A stretch of DNA of 64,000 nucleotides from an uncultured Eudoraea sp. (lineage in GTDB: Bacteria > Bacteroidota > Bacteroidia > Flavobacteriales > Flavobacteriaceae), in contig NZ_CANLGX010000002.1 of NCBI RefSeq assembly GCF_947490415.1, forward strand, positions 372,001 through 436,000, in the 5' to 3' direction. The notes under the pieces are model-generated. The model was not told the origin of the DNA. It did not search any database and saw only the letters and a list, made by a program, of their open reading frames with translations. Position 1 is the stretch's first letter; every line of letters begins with the position of its first letter. The translations under genes were made by a program, and so were the position numbers. This document shows, piece by piece, positions 6,679 through 14,560 of the stretch.

Positions 6679-7791
6679 ATGAAGCAGGATTTCTACGAAA
6701 TATTGGGTATTTCCAAAAATGCCACGGCAGCCGAGATCAAAAAAGCATATCGCAAGAAAGCCATAGAATTTCACCCGGATAAAAACCCCGGAGATGACAA
6801 GGCAGAAGAAATGTTTAAAAAGGCAGCTGAGGCTTATGAAGTTTTGAGTGATCCTGATAAGAAAGCCAGGTATGATCAATATGGGCATGCTGCATTTGAA
6901 GGAGGCGGTTTTGGCGGTGGAGGTATGAATATGGAGGATATCTTTAGTCAATTTGGTGATATTTTTGGCAGTGCATTTGGGGGTGGATTTGGAGGATTTG
7001 GAGGATTTAGTGGCGGTCAGCGAAGGATGAAAGGCAGTAATTTGAGAATTCACGTCAGCTTAACCCTTGAAGAGATTGCTCACGGTGTAGAGAAAAAGGT
7101 TAAAGTAAAGCGCAAAAAGCAGGCGGCCGGTGTGACCTATAAAACGTGTGCTACATGCAATGGTGCAGGGCAGGTAACAAAAATAACCAATACAATTCTG
7201 GGAAGGATGCAAACGGCAGCTACCTGCAGCAGTTGTGGCGGAAGTGGCCAAATAATAGATAATAGACCAAATGATGCTGACGCTCAGGGCTTGAAAATAG
7301 TTGAAGAGACAGTTTCTATAAAAATACCTCCAGGTGTGGAGCAGGGCATGCAGTTAAAGGTATCCGGAAAGGGTAACGAAGCTCCTGGTAATGGAATATC
7401 GGGAGATTTGCTGGTTGCAATAGAGACCTTGGAACATGGAACCTTAAAAAGGGAAGGTGATAATTTGCATTATGATTTATACATAAGTATTTCGGATGCC
7501 GTTTTGGGTACAACAAAGGAGATTGATACCGTAACCGGTCAGGTTCGTATTAAATTAGAATCCGGGATTCAATCGGGCAAGATTTTAAGATTAAGGGGAA
7601 AAGGTATTACCAGTATTAATGGTTATGGAACAGGGGATCTTTTAGTACACGTGAATGTCTGGACCCCAAAGGAACTAAATAAGGAACAACGCGAATTTTT
7701 TGAGAAGATGCAGAATAATGAGAACTTTGAACCTAAACCTGAAAAATCGGATAAATCCTTTTTTGAAAAAGTAAAAGATATGTTCTCTTAA
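6679..7791 (+). CDS. dnaJ: Chaperone DnaJ with a single zinc centre
   Basis: Hsp40 co-chaperone stimulating DnaK ATPase. 370 residues: J domain 1-70 with HPD at 32-34; Gly/Phe-rich linker about 74-113; cysteine-rich domain about 150-192; C-terminal substrate-binding barrels and dimerisation tail. Only two CxxCxGxG motifs are present (Cys157/160 and Cys183/186) instead of four; they correspond to motifs 2 and 3, so zinc centre II is retained and centre I (motifs 1 and 4) is missing. I believe this is usual in flavobacteria rather than a local lesion. It is co-transcribed with grpE. Confidence 0.95.
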   Translation: MKQDFYEILGISKNATAAEIKKAYRKKAIEFHPDKNPGDDKAEEMFKKAAEAYEVLSDPDKKARYDQYGHAAFEGGGFGGGGMNMEDIFSQFGDIFGSAFGGGFGGFGGFSGGQRRMKGSNLRIHVSLTLEEIAHGVEKKVKVKRKKQAAGVTYKTCATCNGAGQVTKITNTILGRMQTAATCSSCGGSGQIIDNRPNDADAQGLKIVEETVSIKIPPGVEQGMQLKVSGKGNEAPGNGISGDLLVAIETLEHGTLKREGDNLHYDLYISISDAVLGTTKEIDTVTGQVRIKLESGIQSGKILRLRGKGITSINGYGTGDLLVHVNVWTPKELNKEQREFFEKMQNNENFEPKPEKSDKSFFEKVKDMFS

Positions 7792-7835
7792 CGAATTAAA
7801 GTTTTCTTTTTAAATAAAAAACGTATATTTGAATC

Positions 7836-7870
7836 AATATTGGGAAACCAATATTAATTTTCTTTTTCAT
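7836..7870 (+). terminator. GAAA-tetraloop hairpin after dnaJ
   Basis: Perfect 8-bp stem AATATTGG (7836-7843) / CCAATATT (7848-7855) capped by GAAA, followed by the T-rich AATTTTCTTTTT. It is probably the first of two tandem terminators for grpE-dnaJ. The stem is AT-rich, so it may act as an mRNA 3'-end stabiliser instead. Confidence 0.5.
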
Positions 7871-7882
7871 AGCAATTTTTTT

Positions 7883-7913
7883 CCCATCCTTAATCCTTTT
7901 AAGGGTGGGTTTT
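7883..7913 (+). terminator. Second terminator after dnaJ
   Basis: 11-bp stem CCCATCCTTAA (7883-7893) / TTAAGGGTGGG (7899-7909) with one G-T pair and a 5-nt loop, then TTTTGTTATTT. Confidence 0.75.
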
Positions 7914-8328
7914 GTTATTTATGGGGTTAGACGACATAAAACACAGCTCTTTTATTTAATATAAAATTGATTTTGAGTCGATTAATTCTCCAGATGAAAT
8001 ATTGATGATCTTTGATCTTATCAGAAATTTTAGATCTATTATCATTACTCATGTGCACTATTGGATGGCATAATAGGAATGATTGCTATAAGCTTTTATC
8101 CGCTCTTCAATGGCGCTAAAAACAAAATACTATGAATTTCAAAACCATTTTAATGCATTTCTATATCTTTGAATCCTATTAAGAGCCAATAATAGTATAT
8201 GATAAATTCTAAGCTTAGTAATATCCTATAAGCTGTAATTGTAGTTTGTTCTATTTGATCTTTCTTAATTCAATACTCATTTTGAACAATTTACAGATAC
8301 AATCAAAATGTAAAAAAAAATTGCTTGA
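7914..8328. other. 415-nt AT-rich gap before the ABC transporter operon
   Basis: No open frame with protein-like content, no tRNA-like or riboswitch-like fold and no strong TAnnTTTG box that I can recognise. The promoter of the downstream ABC operon should lie here; CATTTTG near 8279-8285 is only a partial match. Otherwise I see nothing in it. Confidence 0.4.
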
Positions 8329-9264
8329 ATGAATGATATCCTTGTTGCTAATAATGTTACTAAAAAATTCGGCAACCAAATCGCGCTAAATAATGTTTCT
8401 CTGGCAATACCAAAGAATAGTATTTACGGGCTCTTAGGTCCAAATGGCGCTGGTAAGACTACCTTAATAAGGATAATAAATCAAATTACCTTTCCAGATT
8501 CCGGTGAAGTTATTTTTGATGGAGAATTACTGCAGCCCCATCATATTGCAAGTATTGGTTATCTTCCGGAAGAGAGGGGTCTTTATAAAAGCATGAAAGT
8601 TGGCGAGCAGGCGCTATATCTTGCACAGCTTAAGGGATTGAGCAAATCCGATGCAAAACAGAAGCTCAAGTATTGGTTTGATAAGTTCGAGATAGGTGAT
8701 TGGTGGAATAGAAAAATTCAGGAACTTTCAAAAGGTATGGCGCAAAAAATTCAGTTTATTGTAACAGTTTTGCATGAGCCTAAACTCCTTATTTTTGATG
8801 AGCCTTTTAGCGGTTTCGATCCAATAAATGCCAATATTATAAAGGATGAGATTATTAAGCTAAAAGAAAAAGGGACATCTATTATTTTTTCAACTCACAG
8901 AATGGAATCTGTTGAAGAATTATGTGAATATATTGCCCTGTTGCACAATGCGGAAAAGATTTTGGACGGGAGGCTTGTTGATATCAAAAAACAGTACAAA
9001 AACAATATGTTTAGGGTTGGGCTGGAATTGGAAAATGGAGAAAATTTTTTAAAACTGATTTCGGATAAATTTGATATTTCCTCTTCACACTATGATGTAA
9101 ACAGCAAACAATTAGATTTTACGGTTCAATTGCCTACAGATGATACCAGATCTTTTTTGGCATTGCTGTCTTCAAAGTCAAGCATAAATAATTTTGTAGA
9201 GACGATCCCTACGGCTAATGATATTTTTATTCAAACAGTACAACGCAAAACTGACCATGAATAA
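8329..9264 (+). CDS. ABC-2 transporter ATP-binding protein (NatA-like)
   Basis: Cytoplasmic ATPase subunit of an ABC-2 exporter, 311 residues. Walker A GLLGPNGAGKTT (about 33-44), signature LSKGMAQKIQ (about 136-145), Walker B LLIFDEPFSGFDP (about 155-167) and the switch histidine in FSTHRMES. The C-terminal 70 residues form the extra domain (DUF4162) typical of the NatA/sodium-export group. It overlaps the permease gene by 8 nt, so the two are translationally coupled. The substrate cannot be inferred: close relatives have been linked to Na+ export, but most members are uncharacterised. Confidence 0.9.
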   Translation: MNDILVANNVTKKFGNQIALNNVSLAIPKNSIYGLLGPNGAGKTTLIRIINQITFPDSGEVIFDGELLQPHHIASIGYLPEERGLYKSMKVGEQALYLAQLKGLSKSDAKQKLKYWFDKFEIGDWWNRKIQELSKGMAQKIQFIVTVLHEPKLLIFDEPFSGFDPINANIIKDEIIKLKEKGTSIIFSTHRMESVEELCEYIALLHNAEKILDGRLVDIKKQYKNNMFRVGLELENGENFLKLISDKFDISSSHYDVNSKQLDFTVQLPTDDTRSFLALLSSKSSINNFVETIPTANDIFIQTVQRKTDHE

Positions 9265-10594
9265 ATTATTTCTTATCATTAGGCGCGAATATCTTGCCAA
9301 AGTTCGAAACAAATCATTTGTGATCATGACTTTTCTAAGTCCTATTCTGATGGTGGGAATGATTGTACTTATTGCTTATCTCACCAAGATAAACGATAGT
9401 CAGAAAAGAATAATTGCGGTATTTAATGAAAGTAATTATTTCTCTACTGACTTCAATACTACTGAAAGAACTTCCTATATTTTTTTTAAAGATATATCAT
9501 TGCAAGCCGCTAAGGATTCTACATTAAGTCTTGGTTTTTCCGGTCTACTGCATATTCCTAAACGGAGCGACCTCGAAGAGGTAGCCCAAAATTCCTACTT
9601 TTATTCAAAAGATGCGCCAAGTAATATCGTTCTGGATCCTTTAGAAGATATATTTGAGGAACGCTTAAGACAAAGAAAACTTATAGATATTGGAGTTTCT
9701 ACAGAGGAATTTACTACAATAAATGACAGATTCGAAATTAATATAGCCACCTTTACCGGGGAGCAGAATATAAAGGGAATAAATGAAATGAAAGCCTTTA
9801 TAGGCGGCGGTTTTGGTTATTTGATAATGATGTTCATTATAATTTATGGTGGTTTTGTGATGCGCAGTGTTATTGAAGAGAAAACGAGTCGTATTATTGA
9901 AGTAATAATCTCATCCGTAAAACCATTTCAATTAATGTTAGGTAAAATTATCGGGACTTCCCTGGCGGGAATAACACAATTTGCAATCTGGATAATATCT
10001 GCATCCTTATTACTGTTTGGGGTATTTTTGGTTTTTGGAATAGATCTGACTGGGCTTAGTGATCCGTCAGCCATAACTACGAATCCTATGAGCAGTATGT
10101 CTCCCATGCCAACGACAACAAATGCGATGCAATTGTATGCACTTGAATTTCTGCAGATACCTTGGTTTATGCTTATTTCTCTGTTTTTGGTGTATTTTAT
10201 TCTCGGTTATTTAATTTATAGCTCTATTTACGCGGCTATAGGGGCTGCAGTGGATAACGAGACTGATACTCAGCAATTTATTTTTCCAATTATACTGCCT
10301 TTAATGTTAGCCATATATGTTGGATTCTTTTCTGTATTTAGTAACCCCAATGGTCCTATTGCTGTTGGGTTTTCTCTATTTCCATTAACCTCACCAATTG
10401 TTATGCTCATGCGCTTACCCGGGGGGATTGGAGAAGGTGGAGTTCCATTGTGGCAGGTAATTTTATCCATTGTATTTTTAATTGTAACTTTTATTGGTAT
10501 CGTATGGCTTGCAGCTAAAATCTACCGGGTGGGAATTTTAATGTATGGTAAAAAACCTACCTATAAAGAGCTATATAAATGGCTGAAATACTAA
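9257..10594 (+). CDS. ABC-2 transporter permease (NatB-like)
   Basis: Membrane partner of the preceding ATPase. ATG 9257 (445 aa, MNKLFLIIRREYLAKVRNKSF) overlaps the upstream stop by 8 nt; a longer frame from 9218 would overlap much further and is less likely. Layout: first helix about residues 22-42, a large extracytoplasmic domain about 43-175, then five or so helices, beginning with GYLIMMFIIIYGGFVMRSVIEEKTSRIIEVIISS, which holds the conserved EEKxSRxxEV cytoplasmic loop of ABC-2 permeases. A Met/Pro/Thr-rich stretch (about residues 275-295) sits in one external loop. Substrate unknown. Confidence 0.88.
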   Translation: MNKLFLIIRREYLAKVRNKSFVIMTFLSPILMVGMIVLIAYLTKINDSQKRIIAVFNESNYFSTDFNTTERTSYIFFKDISLQAAKDSTLSLGFSGLLHIPKRSDLEEVAQNSYFYSKDAPSNIVLDPLEDIFEERLRQRKLIDIGVSTEEFTTINDRFEINIATFTGEQNIKGINEMKAFIGGGFGYLIMMFIIIYGGFVMRSVIEEKTSRIIEVIISSVKPFQLMLGKIIGTSLAGITQFAIWIISASLLLFGVFLVFGIDLTGLSDPSAITTNPMSSMSPMPTTTNAMQLYALEFLQIPWFMLISLFLVYFILGYLIYSSIYAAIGAAVDNETDTQQFIFPIILPLMLAIYVGFFSVFSNPNGPIAVGFSLFPLTSPIVMLMRLPGGIGEGGVPLWQVILSIVFLIVTFIGIVWLAAKIYRVGILMYGKKPTYKELYKWLKY

Positions 10595-10693
10595 ACATGC
10601 AAGATCCCTTGCCCGCTCAATATGTTCATTTACTTAAACATTAAACACTTTAAATTAAATGATAAATTTATATAGTAAGTCTGGAATAATAAA

Positions 10694-11572
10694 ATGGTAA
10701 AACGTATTGGTTTATTCTGGTGTTTACTTATAGTAAGTGGAATTTGTTTTGCGCAAAGTACAGATATTTTGAGGGTGGAATATACTTCGCTCCCGAGAGA
10801 AGAAACGGGTAATACCGCATCACGTTACCGATTTTTACTAAATGTTCCAGTTAAAGTTGGTTTCGATAAGTATCTGGTGCTTGGTGGTGAGTTTAATCTT
10901 ATTGATTTTGAAATTACTAAGGAATATCCATTCGACTCCAGTGAGTTGAATACCCTTTATGTCATTGATCTCAATGTCGGTTATATTTTTAAGCTGAATG
11001 AAGATTGGCGATTTGTGGGTATTGTAACTCCAAGAATAGCATCCAATTTGGTTAATGGCCTTCAGGGAGATGACTTTTTATTAAATCTTACTGCAACTAT
11101 ATGGAAGGAAGAGAAGGATATTGATAAACCTTATAGATTAATTTTGGGGCTTACTTATAATAGTACTACCGGTCTTCCTTTTCCCCTGCCACTTATAAAT
11201 TATCACAGACGGTTTCACAGGTCCTGGTCGTACTCCCTCGGAATTCCCAGGACAGATTTCAGATATCACTTTAAAGATAGACACACCTTACAAATGGCAT
11301 TATTTTTGGACGGATACTTTGTAAATGTCCAAAATGACATTCTTTTACCTGACGGTGAATTCGGATCCTCCGTTTCGCTTTCGGCCATAGTTAGTGCCAT
11401 AGGCTACCAGTATAATATTAATAGACGAATGTCTTTTTATGGGATTGCCGGGGTTACGCTAAACCAGCAAGGGTTGCTGAGAAATGCGAAGAGGAAAAAA
11501 GTTTATACTTTAAATGAAAAAAACGCTGGAGGATTTTACTGGAAAGCAGGATTTAAAATTTCAATTTTTTAA
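10694..11572 (+). CDS. Outer-membrane beta-barrel protein, DUF6268-like
   Basis: A 292-residue exported protein: signal peptide MVKRIGLFWCLLIVSGICFA followed by Gln at the cleavage site, typical of Bacteroidota. The mature chain has alternating hydrophobic/polar strands with turn residues and ends in Phe (GFYWKAGFKISIF), as expected for an outer-membrane barrel. It resembles the DUF6268 group, though this assignment is from memory of the pattern. It ends 10 nt before the sigma-54 activator start and lies 99 nt after the ABC permease, so all four genes may form one transcription unit. Confidence 0.65.
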   Translation: MVKRIGLFWCLLIVSGICFAQSTDILRVEYTSLPREETGNTASRYRFLLNVPVKVGFDKYLVLGGEFNLIDFEITKEYPFDSSELNTLYVIDLNVGYIFKLNEDWRFVGIVTPRIASNLVNGLQGDDFLLNLTATIWKEEKDIDKPYRLILGLTYNSTTGLPFPLPLINYHRRFHRSWSYSLGIPRTDFRYHFKDRHTLQMALFLDGYFVNVQNDILLPDGEFGSSVSLSAIVSAIGYQYNINRRMSFYGIAGVTLNQQGLLRNAKRKKVYTLNEKNAGGFYWKAGFKISIF

Positions 11573-11582
11573 TAATAAAAAC

Positions 11583-12746
11583 ATGTCAAAAATACTGGTT
11601 ATAGAAGATGAAGCAGCTATCCGTAGGGTTTTAGTTAAGATTTTATCTGAAGAAAGCGAAATGTATGAAGTGGATGAGGCAGAAGATGGTTCAATTGGTC
11701 TGGAGATGATTAAAAAAACAGACTATGACCTTGCCCTTTGTGATATAAAAATGCCTAAAATGGATGGTGTTGAAGTCTTGCAGGCAGCCAAAAAAATAAG
11801 ACCGGAGATACCATTTATTATGATTTCAGGACATGGGGATTTGGATACTGCTGTAAATACAATGAGGTTAGGGGCTTTTGACTACATTTCCAAACCACCT
11901 GATTTAAACAGACTTCTAACAACTGTGCGGAATGCGCTGGATAAGAAAGAACTTGTTCAGGAAAACAAGAGCTTAAAGAAAAGAGTTAGTAAAGGTTATG
12001 AAATGATTGGGAAAAGTAAGGAGATTACCACGATCAAGGATATGATAGATAAGGTTGCTCCAACAGATGCAAGAGTTTTAATCACCGGATCAAATGGTAC
12101 CGGTAAGGAACTTGTTGCCCATTGGCTGCATGAAAAAAGTGAGCGCAGTGGAGGGCCATTTATTGAAGTAAATTGTGCGGCAATCCCTTCAGAATTGATT
12201 GAAAGTGAATTATTTGGTCACGTAAAAGGGGCCTTTACTTCGGCAGTCAGGGATAGAGCCGGTAAATTTGAGGCCGCTAACAAAGGCACCATCTTTTTGG
12301 ATGAGATAGGAGATATGAGCCTTTCGGCTCAGGCTAAAGTACTTAGGGCTTTACAAGAGAGTAAAATCTCCAGGGTTGGCACGGACAAAGATATTAAGGT
12401 CGATGTTCGTGTAATTGCGGCGACCAACAAGGATCTTCAGCATGAAATTGCCGAAGGAAAATTTAGGGAAGATCTATATCATCGTCTGGCTGTTATACTC
12501 ATCAATGTACCATCATTGAATGATAGGAGGGAAGATATTCCACTCCTAATAGATCATTTTGCCGCCAAAATTGCCTCTGAACAAGGGGTAGTGACCAAAA
12601 AGTTTACCAAAAAAGCGCTTGAGCTTTTAAAAAGTTATGATTGGACTGGTAATATTCGCGAATTAAGAAACGTGGTGGAACGCTTAATCATACTTGGTGG
12701 TACAGAAATTACTGAAGAAGACGTTAACCTGTTTGCAAGTAAATAG
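11583..12746 (+). CDS. Sigma-54-dependent response regulator lacking a DNA-binding domain
   Basis: NtrC-family bacterial enhancer-binding protein, 387 aa from ATG 11583 (MSKILVIEDE). Receiver domain 1-120 with phospho-acceptor Asp54 and Lys104; AAA+ domain about 140-375 with Walker A GSNGTGKE (169-176), the sigma-54 loop GAFTSA (216-221, canonical GAFTGA) and Walker B GTIFLDEIGD (235-244). The chain stops at the AAA+ lid (GGTEITEEDVNLFASK); there is no Fis-type helix-turn-helix. It should therefore activate RNA polymerase-sigma54 from solution or through a partner, as known for H. pylori FlgR. No histidine kinase is adjacent. Confidence 0.92.
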   Translation: MSKILVIEDEAAIRRVLVKILSEESEMYEVDEAEDGSIGLEMIKKTDYDLALCDIKMPKMDGVEVLQAAKKIRPEIPFIMISGHGDLDTAVNTMRLGAFDYISKPPDLNRLLTTVRNALDKKELVQENKSLKKRVSKGYEMIGKSKEITTIKDMIDKVAPTDARVLITGSNGTGKELVAHWLHEKSERSGGPFIEVNCAAIPSELIESELFGHVKGAFTSAVRDRAGKFEAANKGTIFLDEIGDMSLSAQAKVLRALQESKISRVGTDKDIKVDVRVIAATNKDLQHEIAEGKFREDLYHRLAVILINVPSLNDRREDIPLLIDHFAAKIASEQGVVTKKFTKKALELLKSYDWTGNIRELRNVVERLIILGGTEITEEDVNLFASK

Positions 12747-12796
12747 TTGATTTAGGAATAGGTGAATAAAGTACTCTCAGGAAACCCTTCAGCGCA

Positions 12797-13489
12797 TTAT
12801 TTATTGCAATCCTTTAATTTATCAAGTGCAAGTGCTGTAATTTGTTTTGTTCTTAAATTGTAATACTTTTTGGCTTCGGTAAGTTTCGGTTTTAGAAGTT
12901 CCTGTTCACAATGGGCGTAAATTTTACTGGCAAACTCATAGGCCTCTTTGCATTCTACGCTGTTGACGACTTCGTTAAGAGAATTTTGGTAATTTACAAG
13001 CGACAGATCAATTTTTCTTTCCAATTCCTTGCCCACAGGCATAACCATACTTAATTTTTCTTTTTCTGCGGTTTTTGTGTTCATTGCCAGCATATCATTG
13101 TCATAAAGACTTTCCCCGTGTTCATCGTGTTCTCTAATGGCCTCAAGGCTTCCTAAAGAGTTATCCAAAGCTCGTGTTAAAAGTATTTTAGCGCTGTTTA
13201 AAGAAGAAACTCTTGTAGCTTTCTTTAGGTTATCCAAGCCTTCATAAATACTCTCTTTAGCATAATCGCAACCGCAAGCTTCAATTTGCTCTTTCGATTT
13301 TTCAATGGCATTAAGGGCTTTGTAAGCAAAGAAACGCGAAGAATTAAGGTCTTCTGCAGCAAGAGCTCGTTCTGTCTGGGATTTGATGTACCCAATATTT
13401 GATCCCGCATATTCACATGCCTTGGTCATATCAAAAGAAGACATGCTGAAAAGCACAAGGAACATCAGAATGGCACACAGTACCTTCAT
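12797..13489 (-). CDS. Exported, cysteine-containing helical protein, unknown function
   Basis: A 230-residue protein with a signal peptide (MKVLCAILMFLVLFSMSS) and a mature chain that looks almost entirely alpha-helical. Tetratricopeptide-like spacing of Ala/Leu is visible (FFAYKALNAIEKSKEQIEAC, ILLTRALDNSLGSLEAI), but I cannot assign TPR with confidence. Six cysteines in the mature part (e.g. EACGCDY, VECKEAY, AHCEQEL, KDCNK) suggest periplasmic disulfides. It is a single gene, convergent with the sigma-54 regulator and divergent from ppk2. I do not recognise a named family. Confidence 0.7.
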   Translation of the reverse strand: MKVLCAILMFLVLFSMSSFDMTKACEYAGSNIGYIKSQTERALAAEDLNSSRFFAYKALNAIEKSKEQIEACGCDYAKESIYEGLDNLKKATRVSSLNSAKILLTRALDNSLGSLEAIREHDEHGESLYDNDMLAMNTKTAEKEKLSMVMPVGKELERKIDLSLVNYQNSLNEVVNSVECKEAYEFASKIYAHCEQELLKPKLTEAKKYYNLRTKQITALALDKLKDCNK

Positions 13490-13678
13490 AGTTTAAAGTA
13501 TTGGTTATGTAAGATTTAGGCATTGTAAAGATAAAGAGAGTCATCCCCGGCACCTTATTTATTCGTTTAATTAACCGGTCTTTCCTGATTAAAGGTCGAA
13601 TGGCACATTATTGAGGATAAAAGGTTATTTTTAAATTTGGGCCTTTATTAGGACCACAAAATATTATATATTCAACCC

Positions 13679-14560
13679 ATGAAGAAAATCAATATAGCCT
13701 CCTATAAAGTAGTTTCTGATATTAAATTGGAAGATCTCAGTACTTCGGAGAATCTTGACAGCACAGACAGGGAACTCAAAAAAAACCTGGAAAAATTACG
13801 TGAAGATTTAGGCGATTTTCAAAATACATTATACGCCCATGGCAAATACGCGGTCCTGATTTGTTTTCAGGGGATGGATACTTCTGGTAAGGACAGCCTG
13901 ATTCGTGAAGTGTTTAAAGATTGCAATGTTAGAGGAGTGGTTGTGCATAGCTTTAAAGTGCCAACAGAACTTGAGCTGGATCATGATTATATTTGGAGAC
14001 ACTATATTGCGCTCCCACCAAAAGGAAAATTTGGGGTATTTAACAGAACCCATTATGAAAATGTGTTGGTAACCAAGGTCCATCCGGAGTATATTTTAAG
14101 CGAGAATATTCCAAACATAAATACGGTGGCAGATATTGATGAATCATTCTGGGATAAACGGTATAGGCAGATTAATGATTTTGAACGCCATATCACAGAA
14201 AATGGCACCCTTGTTTTTAAATTCTTTTTAAACATTTCTAAAGAAGAACAAAGACAGCGATTATTAAGGAGATTACGTCTGCAAGAAAAAAATTGGAAAT
14301 TCTCACCTGGTGATCTTAAAGAGCGCAATCTTTGGGATAAATATCAGCAGTGCTATGAGGAAGCGATTAACAGAACGTCCAAAACCAATGCACCGTGGTT
14401 TGTGATTCCTGCAGATAATAAGAGTGCCTCGAGATTAATTGTAGCCACTATTTTGCTGGAATCGTTAAAAAAATACAAAGATATTAAGGAACCAGAGCTT
14501 GATGATAAAATAAAGGCTAATATTGAAACCTATAAATCCCAATTAGAAAAAGAACAATGA
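13679..14560 (+). CDS. ppk2: Polyphosphate kinase 2 family protein
   Basis: PPK2 enzymes transfer phosphate between polyphosphate and nucleoside mono- or diphosphates. The 293-residue protein has the P-loop GMDTSGKDS (65-73), FKVPTELELDHDYIWRHY (about 97-114), the Walker B-like FNRTHYENVLVTKVHP (about 119-134) and the basic lid RLLRRLRLQEKNWKFS (about 198-213). These are the PF03976 landmarks for a one-domain PPK2. Whether it belongs to the class phosphorylating NDPs, NMPs or both cannot be told reliably here. The stop overlaps the M28 peptidase start (ATGA, 4 nt), so the two are co-translated. Confidence 0.9.
   Translation: MKKINIASYKVVSDIKLEDLSTSENLDSTDRELKKNLEKLREDLGDFQNTLYAHGKYAVLICFQGMDTSGKDSLIREVFKDCNVRGVVVHSFKVPTELELDHDYIWRHYIALPPKGKFGVFNRTHYENVLVTKVHPEYILSENIPNINTVADIDESFWDKRYRQINDFERHITENGTLVFKFFLNISKEEQRQRLLRRLRLQEKNWKFSPGDLKERNLWDKYQQCYEEAINRTSKTNAPWFVIPADNKSASRLIVATILLESLKKYKDIKEPELDDKIKANIETYKSQLEKEQ

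Noticed and set aside
7060-7516. Two minus-strand open frames inside dnaJ
   Set aside because: They are antisense to clearly conserved dnaJ coding sequence and have no domain, promoter or neighbour support.
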